Shown here: positions 1 to 9,500 of the stretch, one piece after another
Position numbering within the stretch: the first letter of the stretch is position 1
Layout: the number at the start of each line of letters is the position of its first letter
Source of the DNA: Lewinellaceae bacterium
GTDB taxonomy: Bacteria; Bacteroidota; Bacteroidia; Chitinophagales; Saprospiraceae
Assembly (NCBI GenBank): GCA_020636355.1
Contig: JACJYB010000007.1
Coordinates: forward strand, 186,001 to 250,000
Reading direction: 5' to 3'
Length of the DNA: 64,000 nucleotides
The notes under the pieces: generated by a model
The model's input: the letters and a program-made list of their open reading frames with translations, nothing else
Told to the model about the DNA's origin: nothing
The model's database searches: none
Made by a program: the position numbers and the translations under genes

Positions 1-728
1 TGAATACCCATCGGATCAAGGTTCTCAACCGTACAGATGATGGCTACGTTATTGGCATTGTCGCGAAGCAGTTCCAATTCAAATTCTTTCCAGCCCAGTA
101 CTGCTTTATCAATGAGAACTTCATGAGTGGGCGATGCGTCCAGTCCTCTGCGTAAAGCATCATCAAAGTCCTCTGCTTTCAGTACAAAGCTACCGCCGGT
201 CCCGCCCAGCGTATAGGATGGCCGGATCACTAAAGGAAAACCGATTTGTTGGGCGGCTTCCTTTCCCTCTAAAAATGAATTAGCTATTCTGGAAGGAGCT
301 ACTTCCTGTCCCAGATTGATGACATGTTTGCGAAACTCTTCCCGGTTTTCCGTAAGCTCAATCGCATTGATATCAACACCAATCAGGCGTACACCATAAT
401 CCTTCCAGATCCCCAGCTGATCGGCTTCTTTTGCCAGATTTAGAGCCGTTTGTCCGCCCATAGTCGGGAGAACGGCATCAATTTTACGCTCTTTGAGGAT
501 CTTTTCCAGGCTTTCGATGGTCAATGGCAGGAGGTACACGTGATCGGCCGTCACCGGATCCGTCATGATGGTGGCCGGATTGGAGTTGATCAGTGTCACC
601 TCGATGCCTTCTTCCCGCAAGGAGCGGGAGGCCTGGGATCCGGAGTAATCAAACTCACAAGCTTGACCAATAATGATAGGGCCACTACCGATAATGAGTA
701 CCGACTTAATTGAGTTGTCTTTTGGCAT
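1..728 (-). CDS. carB: Carbamoyl-phosphate synthase large subunit, N-terminal part (gene runs off the left edge)
   Basis: The first ~242 codons of the synthetase subunit that makes carbamoyl phosphate from bicarbonate, ATP and glutamine-derived ammonia for pyrimidine and arginine synthesis. The visible part is the pre-ATP-grasp segment and the start of the first ATP-grasp domain, with family motifs IIGSGPIIIGQACEFDYSG, TMGGQTALN and RPSYTLGGTGG. The start ATG (728-726) gives MPKDNSIKSVLIIGSG, the usual N-terminus, and sits about 20 nt below a perfect -7 box. The rest of the gene (the family is about 1,070 residues) lies outside the window, so integrity cannot be judged. Family assignment is certain. 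Confidence 0.97.
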   Translation of the reverse strand, partial: MPKDNSIKSVLIIGSGPIIIGQACEFDYSGSQASRSLREEGIEVTLINSNPATIMTDPVTADHVYLLPLTIESLEKILKERKIDAVLPTMGGQTALNLAKEADQLGIWKDYGVRLIGVDINAIELTENREEFRKHVINLGQEVAPSRIANSFLEGKEAAQQIGFPLVIRPSYTLGGTGGSFVLKAEDFDDALRRGLDASPTHEVLIDKAVLGWKEFELELLRDNANNVAIICTVENLDPMGI

Positions 729-747
729 GGTAAGCGAAAAATTCGTG

Positions 748-778
748 CAAATATAGGTACTGTGGGAGGTTAACCAAA
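748..778 (-). promoter_or_regulatory. carB promoter, Bacteroidota type
   Basis: On the minus strand TTTG (778-775), 19 nt, then TATATTTG (755-748). This matches the known Bacteroidota sigma-A consensus (TTTG, 19-20 nt, TAnnTTTG) exactly. It places the transcript start near 742, about 14 nt upstream of the carB ATG. Confidence 0.75.
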
Positions 779-934
779 ACATGAATTTGGAATTTGCCCT
801 TCAGCTCGGTTGAATGTGGTCAGAATCAAGGTTCTCGCATGGCCGATAAGGGCTTTCTCCTGGTGCTGGATAACCTCAAATTTATGGTTTGCAGCGCCAA
901 GCGACTAACTGGCCGGTGGATTTTAAAAATGGTA

Positions 935-2455
935 TTACATCCAGGCCAGGTGGCTGGATTCTACCCGGAAAAGCAGATAATTCATCATGCGCTGAGCAAG
1001 ATCAAGCGGGAGATAAGGAATCTCCAGGCTTCCGGAAGCAGTTGAAATAGATACGGTAGCTAATTGATGGGAACGTTGGTACGGACTCTGTTTTAATCGT
1101 ACGGCCTGGATTTTGTAAACGGGTATAAAATCCTCTTTGACTTCCCAAAAGCCGTGTTTCAGGTACAAGGCATAATCATTCAATCCGATATGCCAACGGC
1201 GAACGACAATACCGGCCCACCACCAGACCAGTGGGATCCAGACGAGGAACCACAGCCCGGGCAGTCCATCCTGCAGATAACCGAGGAAACCAAGTAAAAT
1301 GCCGGGAAGAATCCCGAAGTACAGCCAGAGCCGGCCCCGGTATTGAGTGCTCACGCGAACATAATCCATGGACTCGAACCACTTGCGGGGGAATGTGGTA
1401 TCTCTTAATGCTTCCAATGCTTCCCGGTAGCATCCGGGTATCTGATTGGTTTTTTTAGCATGTTCCTGCTGACTGCTGGCCTGGTAGATGCGCAGTTCGA
1501 ATAGTTTGAAGATCCGCTTGATGGGGTTTTGGGACCATTGGATTCGCTGGATTTTCTGACGGTGTATGAACGACTGGTGCCGGGTTAATAATCCGGACTC
1601 CAACTGGATGCCATCTCCGGCTATCCATACCTTTTGATGATAAAACCGGATAACGGTGCGTATTAGCGTAATGATAAAAGTGATTAAAAGCAAAAAGGGC
1701 AATACCATCAGCAAGAAGATCGCATAGGATGCACTTGCCTGCCCGATTTGCCCCTGAATCCAGGTATACAGATCGAAATTGATTATTTCCTGGATATCAT
1801 CAAGAAAGCCGATCCCAAATCCGATGATCAACAATGCCGTTTGAATATGATTTTGACTAACGCCTATTTTAACCAGATCGGTAATGGAAAGCCGGATTAA
1901 AGGTTCTACCTGGTGAAGGTCCTGAGATTTCGACGGCGGAGTCGGTTTACGCTTTGAGCTTTCTTCCTGCAGGTATTTCTTTTTCAGGAGCAGGAAGGAT
2001 TTTATTTGTTCGGCTACTCCTTGCTCCAGGGCATCGATGGCAATTTCTTTCTTTTTTGAACCCGCGGTATCTATCTCCAGCTTAACCACCCCAAACAACT
2101 GATGAATGATCTTTTGCTCGGTATTGATGGTTTGGATCCGGTCAAAGGGTACCGTTATTTTTTTGCGTTCAATCAATCCTTTTTCAATAATCAGATCCGT
2201 ATCGGTAACGTAGTAATAATACCGGAAATAAGAGATCAGTGAACCGATTACGGAGATCAGTGATATCCCGATACCGATGTATAAATAAACGGGGTCACCA
2301 CTCTGACCGCTGGTGCGGCCACGAACTACATAGATCAGTACGATGGGCCAAAAGGCAGATAAAATCCGGCGAATGAACTCGTACAGGATGACCAAAATGG
2401 CGAGTGGAGACTGACGATGAGGTATATGAAGATCCAAAGGCTCATTCTTCCTCAT
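935..2455 (-). CDS. PH domain-containing membrane protein, YdbT-like (DUF304/bPH2 repeats)
   Basis: A 506-residue multi-pass membrane protein with several bacterial PH (bPH2/DUF304) modules between hydrophobic pairs. Each module shows the pattern 'D/L-IIEKGLIERKK...VPFDRIQ'; copies are recognisable at about residues 85-140, 285-350 and 430-490 (for example IPVYKIQAVRL and FIHRQKIQRI). This is the YdbT partner of the YdbS/YdbT pair known from Firmicutes; the pair has been linked to resistance to certain antimicrobial peptides in Bacillus, but its function in Bacteroidota is not established. ATG at 2455 is preferred over an in-frame TTG nine bases upstream. It overlaps the end of the ydbS-like gene by 14 bp, so the two are probably translated together. 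Confidence 0.8.
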   Translation of the reverse strand: MRKNEPLDLHIPHRQSPLAILVILYEFIRRILSAFWPIVLIYVVRGRTSGQSGDPVYLYIGIGISLISVIGSLISYFRYYYYVTDTDLIIEKGLIERKKITVPFDRIQTINTEQKIIHQLFGVVKLEIDTAGSKKKEIAIDALEQGVAEQIKSFLLLKKKYLQEESSKRKPTPPSKSQDLHQVEPLIRLSITDLVKIGVSQNHIQTALLIIGFGIGFLDDIQEIINFDLYTWIQGQIGQASASYAIFLLMVLPFLLLITFIITLIRTVIRFYHQKVWIAGDGIQLESGLLTRHQSFIHRQKIQRIQWSQNPIKRIFKLFELRIYQASSQQEHAKKTNQIPGCYREALEALRDTTFPRKWFESMDYVRVSTQYRGRLWLYFGILPGILLGFLGYLQDGLPGLWFLVWIPLVWWWAGIVVRRWHIGLNDYALYLKHGFWEVKEDFIPVYKIQAVRLKQSPYQRSHQLATVSISTASGSLEIPYLPLDLAQRMMNYLLFRVESSHLAWM

Positions 2456-2957
2456 CCCGGGCAATTTTTTTGGTAATGAAGTCCCGGAGTTGATGAGCAG
2501 TCTTATCCGGCAAGCCGCCTATTTTCAAATCGGAAGACGAACCTCCGGCGGTAAATACTTCCAGGGTGCTCAGATCAAACATCCGCTCGATCAATCCCTG
2601 CGATACTTCGCTGTGTTGAATCCGGTTAAAAGAAATGGCGGTCCATTTTCTGAAAAGCCATCCGGATGTGTAGACTAGGTCATGCTCGCGTATGGCATAT
2701 CCCTTGTAAGCAAAATTGCGGTAAGCAATAAGAATCTGCACCCCAACCAAGAGCAAAAAAGAAATTCCGATCACTCCGATCCAATGCAGGGCTACGCCGT
2801 TGAAGGCAACATAAAGGATTAATCCAACCAGTAAGACGGCATTAAATACCAGTACACGCAGGATCATGATTTGCCGGTATTCAGGATGTAATGGTTGATA
2901 CTCCAGGAATTCTACGCTGGGAAGATCTTCAGGAGAAATGCTGGTATTGGAAAACAT
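2442..2957 (-). CDS. PH domain-containing protein, YdbS-like
   Basis: A 171-residue protein with two closely spaced transmembrane segments (about residues 30-75) followed by one bPH2/DUF304 domain with the motif YAIREHDLVYTSGWLFRK and FNRIQHSEVSQGLI, and EVFTAGGSSSDLKIGGL near the end. Size and layout match YdbS, the smaller partner of YdbT encoded immediately downstream with a 14-bp overlap. It starts 78 bp downstream of mfd on the same strand, so read-through from mfd is possible. The role is unknown beyond membrane association. Confidence 0.8.
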   Translation of the reverse strand: MFSNTSISPEDLPSVEFLEYQPLHPEYRQIMILRVLVFNAVLLVGLILYVAFNGVALHWIGVIGISFLLLVGVQILIAYRNFAYKGYAIREHDLVYTSGWLFRKWTAISFNRIQHSEVSQGLIERMFDLSTLEVFTAGGSSSDLKIGGLPDKTAHQLRDFITKKIARDEEE

Positions 2958-3035
2958 ACAGAAATCCTTTACGCGAAAATAATCGCATCGACCGGTTAAT
3001 GAAGGAAATCCTTCGAATAATAAACGATGGGAGCA

Positions 3036-6000
3036 TTACATGGGAGGCACTTCCTCGATGGCTTTTATCTCGCCATGGATTAACACTAATAAGGAAGCTG
3101 CTTCCTTGAGCGAATGTATTTTATCACGAACCAGAATAAGGTGCTGGGCCGACTGTTTGAGGGTCAACTGGTGTTCTACGCTGTATTTTGAAAGATAATA
3201 AAGTGTTTTTTTGAAGAACGCTGTCTCAAAAAACAAGGATTGTTGATTGGCAGTAAAATAGCAGCGCAACTTATTGGTTTTCAGAGAAAGCCTTTCAAAT
3301 CCAAGTTTACGGGCGATCCATCGTAGCCGGAGGCCCTCAAATAATTCGAACACCGGCTCAGGGACCGGGCCAAAACGGTCATCCAGCATTTCCTGAAATA
3401 CCTTAATCTCCTCTTCCGTTTCCAATTGATCCAATTCGGTGTACAGCCTGAGCCGTTCCTGAACATTGCTTACATAATCGTCCGGAATATGCATTTCCGT
3501 GTCGGTCTCTATCTGAACGTCGCGGATGTAGTTCTCCTGTTTGGCTAATTCATCTTCAAAGAGGTCCTTAAATTCTTTTTCCTTCAATTCCTGGATGGCC
3601 TCATCGAGAATTTTTTGATAGGTTTCGTAACCGATATCCGAGATAAACCCGGATTGTTCCGCTCCCAGGAGGTTCCCGGCACCCCGGATATCCAGATCGC
3701 GCATGGCAATGTCAAACCCGCTGCCCAGGTCCGAGAATTCTTCCAGTGTTTGTAGACGCTTGCGCGCATCCGACGTCAACACGGACAGTGGTGGGCAAAA
3801 GAGGTAGCAGAATGCTTTGCGATTAGAACGCCCTACCCGGCCACGCAATTGGTGCAGGTCGCTCAGTCCGAAATGATGTGCGTTGTTAATGATTATGGTG
3901 TTGGCATTCGGGATATCCAGCCCGGTTTCAATTATATTGGTTGATACCAGCACATCGATTTCATGGTGGATGAATGCCATGAGGGTTTTCTCAAGTAGCT
4001 TGGGTTCCATTTGACCATGCGCCATGCGGATCTCCAGATCCGGACATAGTTTCATCAACATGGCCTGAATGTCCACCAGGTTTTTGACCCGGTTATGCAC
4101 AAAAAATACCTGACCGCCCCGATTGACTTCATAATAAATGGATTCACGGATCAGATCATCGTTAAATACGCGACGTTCGGTATGGATGGGTTGGCGATTG
4201 GGTGGCGGTGTACGGATGATGGAAAGGTCGCGGGCAGCCATTAGAGAGAATTGCAAGGTGCGCGGTATCGGGGTGGCCGTAAGCACCAGGGTATCAACAT
4301 TTACCCGGAGGTTACGGATCTTTTCTTTGGCAGCAACACCAAACTTTTGTTCTTCGTCGATCACCAGTAAGCCCAGATCTTTAAATACGATCTCTTTATT
4401 CAGCAGGCTGTGAGTTCCGATGATGACTTCGATCTTGCCTTCGTTTATTTTCTCGAAGATTTCCTTCTTTTCCTTGGTGCTTCGGAAGCGGTTCAAATAT
4501 TCTATGGTTACCCCAAAGTCCTTCAATCGTTCGGAAAAGGTATTGAAATGCTGAAGGGCCAGGATCGTAGTCGGAACCAATACAGCTACCTGCTTGCCAT
4601 CGGCTACTGCTTTAAAAGCAGCCCGGATCGCAACTTCCGTTTTTCCAAATCCTACGTCACCGCAAATCAACCGGTCCATTGGATATGCCTTCTGCATGTC
4701 CTCTTTGACATCAATGGTGGATTGGAATTGGTCGGGGGTGTCTTCGTAGATGAAGGAGGCTTCCAATTCGGTCTGCAGGTATCCATCCGGCGGAAAAGCG
4801 TGACCGGGGGAAGCTTTGCGCTTGGCGTATAACAGGATCAATTCTTTGGCAATGTCCTTGATCTTGCGTTTGGTCTTCCGCTTGATGTTATTCCAGGCAT
4901 CTCCTCCGATGCGCGATAGTTGTGGTTCCGTCCCTTCTTTCCCTACGTACTTGGAAATTTTATGCAGCGCGTTGATGCTCACATAAAGCACATCGTTGTT
5001 TTTGTAGATCAGCCGTACGGATTCCTGGGTCCGGTCATTGATGGTTATCTTTTCCAATCCCGAATAGCGCCCGATACCATAGTCGATGTGCGTGACAAAA
5101 TCTCCGGGCTCCAACTCCCGGAGCATACGCAGTTTGAGCGCTTGTTCCTTGGAAAATCCTTTGCGCAGGTTATAACGGTGATACCGTTCAAAAATCTGGT
5201 GATCCGTAAAGCATACTACTTTCTGATCGCGGTCGATAAAGCCCTGATGAATGGCCTGGGTAATGGGGTGAAAAACGAAATTGGCATTTAGATCGGCAAA
5301 AATGCGGTAGAAGCGCTCTATTTGTTTGGTGTTTTCGGTAAAGAGAAAGATCTCCATGCCTTCGCGTTCCAGTTTTTGGAGCGAGTTGATTAACAGGGAA
5401 AAGTTTTTATTAAAGCTGGGTTGTGGATCCACCTGAATGGGCACGGTCTGCACTGCTCCTGCCAGGTTATCGGGTGATAAATAGATCTGTGGGTACCTGC
5501 CCACACCATCCATGATCTCATGGGGAAAAATAAAGGTGCGGTCCTGGAAGAGCTGAGTTGCTTCCATGCCCTCGTCGCCGGCGCGATATATTTTTGCGAA
5601 TGCCCCTAGTTTTTCAAAACTGAATTGTAAGCGTTCAACCAGATATTCGGTATCCTGAAGCCAGATGATGGTGTTCTCCTGAAGAACTTCCAGAAGTGAA
5701 ACCTTTTGTTCCGGGGTGAATTGAGAGTTGAGGTTCGGAACCAGGCGTAGGTGTCTCAGCGAACGCACCGATAGTTGGGAAAGGGGATCAAATATCCGGA
5801 TGTTCTCTACTTCTTCATCAAAAAGTTCGATCCGGTAAGGATGTTCATTTCCAAACGAGAAAATGTCGACAATTCCTCCACGAATGGAAAACTGGCCGGG
5901 CTCATAGACGAAATCGGTTCGTTCAAAACCGTTGTTTACCAGGATCTCTATCAGAAAATCCAAATCAATCTGGTCATTGACGCTGAGATCTATCCGGGAC

Positions 6001-6428
6001 TTCTTCAATAGGTCCGGGTGGACAACTTTCTCAAACAATGCCTCCGGATAGGTTACAATCAGCTGTCCGGCTGATTCGGCAGCAATTTGGTGCATGGTTT
6101 CGGACCGGGTCAGGACATTGGTCCGGTTTACATGTTCGAAATTAAGCGGGTATTTAAACGAGTCAGGGAAGAAATACGTGGTTAGCTCGGGCAAGATGCC
6201 AGCCAGGTTATTTTGCACATAAGCGGCTTCCTCCTTGTCACGGGCGATGTATAAATGATTCCATTGGCGATCTTCCAGGGTAAGGGCAGCCAGGTAAAAG
6301 GCATCTACTGAACCGACGATGCGGTGCAGATGCAGTTTTCCGGGAGTATCTTGATTCAGAAATTCCTGCAGACGCCCGACTATGGCGGTCTGCCGGTAGA
6401 TATTCAGTAGCCTCTGCAGATTTTCCAC
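3036..6428 (-). CDS. mfd: Transcription-repair coupling factor Mfd
   Basis: An ATP-dependent DNA translocase that removes stalled RNA polymerase at lesions and recruits UvrA. The 1130 residues cover the full family architecture: N-terminal UvrB-like region, RNA polymerase-interacting CarD-like domain (LEPGDFVTHIDYGIGRYSGL, about 440-500), RecG-like motor with Walker A GDVGFGKTE (about residue 590), DEEQ box (about 690) and TATPIPRTL, and the C-terminal TRCF domain. The start codon is GTG (6428-6426); it lies only 5 nt downstream of a -7 box, so the message may be leaderless. The protease gene upstream ends with its own terminator. Confidence 0.97.
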   Translation of the reverse strand: MENLQRLLNIYRQTAIVGRLQEFLNQDTPGKLHLHRIVGSVDAFYLAALTLEDRQWNHLYIARDKEEAAYVQNNLAGILPELTTYFFPDSFKYPLNFEHVNRTNVLTRSETMHQIAAESAGQLIVTYPEALFEKVVHPDLLKKSRIDLSVNDQIDLDFLIEILVNNGFERTDFVYEPGQFSIRGGIVDIFSFGNEHPYRIELFDEEVENIRIFDPLSQLSVRSLRHLRLVPNLNSQFTPEQKVSLLEVLQENTIIWLQDTEYLVERLQFSFEKLGAFAKIYRAGDEGMEATQLFQDRTFIFPHEIMDGVGRYPQIYLSPDNLAGAVQTVPIQVDPQPSFNKNFSLLINSLQKLEREGMEIFLFTENTKQIERFYRIFADLNANFVFHPITQAIHQGFIDRDQKVVCFTDHQIFERYHRYNLRKGFSKEQALKLRMLRELEPGDFVTHIDYGIGRYSGLEKITINDRTQESVRLIYKNNDVLYVSINALHKISKYVGKEGTEPQLSRIGGDAWNNIKRKTKRKIKDIAKELILLYAKRKASPGHAFPPDGYLQTELEASFIYEDTPDQFQSTIDVKEDMQKAYPMDRLICGDVGFGKTEVAIRAAFKAVADGKQVAVLVPTTILALQHFNTFSERLKDFGVTIEYLNRFRSTKEKKEIFEKINEGKIEVIIGTHSLLNKEIVFKDLGLLVIDEEQKFGVAAKEKIRNLRVNVDTLVLTATPIPRTLQFSLMAARDLSIIRTPPPNRQPIHTERRVFNDDLIRESIYYEVNRGGQVFFVHNRVKNLVDIQAMLMKLCPDLEIRMAHGQMEPKLLEKTLMAFIHHEIDVLVSTNIIETGLDIPNANTIIINNAHHFGLSDLHQLRGRVGRSNRKAFCYLFCPPLSVLTSDARKRLQTLEEFSDLGSGFDIAMRDLDIRGAGNLLGAEQSGFISDIGYETYQKILDEAIQELKEKEFKDLFEDELAKQENYIRDVQIETDTEMHIPDDYVSNVQERLRLYTELDQLETEEEIKVFQEMLDDRFGPVPEPVFELFEGLRLRWIARKLGFERLSLKTNKLRCYFTANQQSLFFETAFFKKTLYYLSKYSVEHQLTLKQSAQHLILVRDKIHSLKEAASLLVLIHGEIKAIEEVPPM

Positions 6429-6433
6429 GGTGG

Positions 6434-6441
6434 CAAAGGTA
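6434..6441 (-). promoter_or_regulatory. -7 promoter element of mfd (TACCTTTG)
   Basis: A perfect TAnnTTTG element on the minus strand at 6441-6434. No matching TTTG is present 19-20 nt upstream, so the -33 element is weak or absent. Only 5 nt separate the box from the GTG start of mfd. Confidence 0.5.
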
Positions 6442-6481
6442 CAAGATGGGAATTAAATTTTCGTGATGCCTGAAAATGGAA

Positions 6482-6501
6482 AAGGGTGCCTTAGCACCCT
6501 T
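6482..6501 (-). terminator. Intrinsic terminator of the metalloprotease gene
   Basis: On the minus strand an 8-bp stem, AAGGGTGC / GCACCCTT, closes a TAAG loop and continues into TTTTCCATTTT. It lies about 40 nt after the stop codon of the protease gene and before the mfd promoter, separating the two transcripts. Confidence 0.7.
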
Positions 6502-6539
6502 CTCACTTCTTAAACCAACCAATCTATAAAAAGTCTCTT

Positions 6540-9500
6540 TTACTCTTTCATGAATTTCTTGATCAATTTATGTGGTCCGTTTTCCAACTCCAGCAGATAA
6601 TAACCTGCCTGCAGGGCGTCCACATCCAGGGCTTCCCCTTCGGTGATGTTTTTATGGATCACTACCTGACCAAGAACATTATATACTTTTGCAACAATCG
6701 TACCAAAAACGGGCTGATCGAAGTGCAGGTTTAAAGTATTTCTGGCTGGATTCGGGAACAACTGAACATCAAGCTGATTCTGACCATCCGCAAAGTTGCC
6801 AGCGACACTTGAACCCAATACGATGAGCGTATAATCTTCGGTTTCTCCCCAACTTCCATTTGCACAGCTGCTAGATTCAATGGCATTATACTTCATCTGA
6901 ATTCTCACTCGGTGTTCACCGGCGGAAGCAGATGCAGGTACGGTAAATGAACCGCTTGCTGCGCTCGTAGAAGGAGATTTCGTAAATACCTTTTCTCCGC
7001 TGTCAGCAAAATCGCCATCTGCATTCCAGTCCACCCAGATGACCCATCCTTCGTTGTATGAGCTATTGACATAACCAGGTGTCAGGATAAATTGGACCAT
7101 TTGACCAATCGATGCTGAGGTACTAAGATTGAGATAATTTCCATAGCCTCCATCTTTATTGCTGGTATTGCTGATCGAACCAAGCACCACCGACTGGATG
7201 TATTCATAAGTCACATTACCTTTCGAGGAGCAATAACTGATCGCACAGGGTGCACAAGACGATCCACCGCAATCGATGCCGGTCTCATCACCATTCTTTA
7301 TTCCGTCGTTGCAGGTAGGTGTCGGTGTGGAACAAGGGACACAGTCGGGTCCGCCACAGTCGATACCAGTCTCTTGCCCATTCTTCTTACCGTCGTTACA
7401 AGTAGGACAAGCAGCGCAATTGGGTCCGCCGCAATCGACGCCGGTTTCTCCATTATTTTGGATCCCATCGTTACAGGTTTCGACCGGACCGGAAGCACCT
7501 TGAATGTTTACACTGTAATCTTCCACCTCACCATAGCTCAGGTTTGAGCAGGCACTGCTTGGATACGAAGAATATTGCATGGAAATACGCATGCGTGTCG
7601 TGCCATTCACTGCAGTAGAAGGTATGGATACCGTTCCAGAAAGGGTGCTGTTTTTCACCCCGGCAAATACCAACTCACCGCTATCATTCCAATCACCGTC
7701 CTGGTTGAAGTCAATCCAGACCCGGAAGGCCTCACTGTAGGCAGAACTTTTAAATCCGGGTGTCAGACTGATGTTGTACGAATTGCCGGCAATAACGGAA
7801 GCTACCTCACTGGTGAAATCAGAATATTTAGAACTTCCTGAGGTATTATTTATTCCCGCAAATACGACTTGCTTAATGTATTCGTAGGTGATGTTTCCAC
7901 CCTGGGCCGAACAGTAGCTGACCGGGCAGGTTGGACAATTAGGGCCACCGCAGTCGATGCCGGTTTCCTGGCCATTCTTGATGCCATCGTTACAAGTGGG
8001 ACAAACCGGGCAGGTTGGGCCACCGCAGTCGATACCGGTCTCCTGGCCATTCTTAATACCATCATCACAGCTTGGCACCGTCGCACAAGGAGCGCAGGAG
8101 CCACCACAGTCGATACCCGTCTCATCGCCATTTTGTATGCCGTCATTACAGGTAGGACAAGGGCCACAGGAGCCACCACAGTCGATACCGGTCTCGTTGC
8201 CATTTTTAATTCCGTCATTACAGGTAGGACAAGGAGCGCAAGAGCCACCACAGTCGATGCCAGTCTCATCGCCATTCTTAATACCGTCGTTACAGGTAGG
8301 ACAAACCGGACAGGTTGGTCCACCACAATCGACGCCCGTTTCCTGGCCATTTTGTATACCGTCATTACAAGTGGGGGTTGCAACCTGACCGGCGGTGACA
8401 TCAATATTGTAATCTTCTACTTCTCCATAATCAACATTCGTACAAGGGGTGGACAGATAATTCGAGTACCGCATGGATACGCGCATTCTGGTGACACCAT
8501 CTGCTGCACTGGAGGGAACTGTCACAGAACCGGACATGGCGGAAGAGCTTTTTCCAGCAAATACCTGCTCGCCGCTGTCGTTAAAATCACCATCCTGATT
8601 CCAGTCGATCCAAACTTTGCAAGCCTCCATGTAGGCATTTCCGGTGAAACCCGGGGTAACTTTTATCTGGTAGGAATTATTTGAAGTAACATTAATGGTA
8701 GGAGAAGTTACATAGTCGTACCCTTCGGCTCCCGAATTAAATGTAGTACCGCCAAATACAACTTGTTTGATGTATTCGTAGCCGGTATTTCCGGATACTG
8801 CACAATAGGCAACCCCGGTCTGACAGGGAGCACACGATGAACCGCCGCAGTCGACGCCGGTTTCATCCCCATTTTTGATGCCATCAAAGCAGGTAGGGCC
8901 GGAGGTGGTGCCACAGGCACTTAAACACGAAGCGTTGGCAACCCGGTTGCGGATGAGATTCCCGGGCAGAGGGCCGAAGCCATTAGAGAAAGAAATGCCC
9001 ACATTGCTTTTTAAGTGACAATAACTCATAATTGTTCCACCCCCTTGAGCGGGTGTAGGGCCGGCGCTACAACCATTCGATGGCTCCACCGGTGCACAGT
9101 TATCGATCGGACCACCGGGCCAGGAACAGGAATGAGTATGTGGTGAACCCATTACGTGACCAGTTTCATGGGTCACTACATTGACACTCCAGGAGTAGGT
9201 AGGAAAAGAAGGAACGGCAGTTGTTGTATTGGATACTTCGCTGTAAGCAAAGCGATAATCCGTAGTGCCATACACGCCACAAAGGGCATCTACATATGCA
9301 ATACCTCCTCCTCCCGAGCTTGGCAGGACGGAAATCAAATGTGCGATATCGCCATTAAAATTGTTTTTCCGTTGGTTGACGAAAGCATCCAAAGCTGCAC
9401 TGGTATTTCCGGATGGGTAAGGGTCCGGGGTGGTCCAGCCAAAGATTTCAGAAATCTGAACATCGATGGATTCATTCGCATAAAGCGTTTTCATGCCATT

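Noticed and set aside
7869..8684. A 271-codon plus-strand open frame over the protease repeat array
   Set aside because: It is antisense to the Cys-rich repeats; the frame stays open because the repeats share a codon pattern. No start context, no family, and all periodicity follows the sense gene.
7245..8895. Possible CRISPR-like repeats
   Set aside because: Units are 72-75 nt, tandem without unique spacers, in frame and coding for Cys-rich repeats; there are no cas genes.
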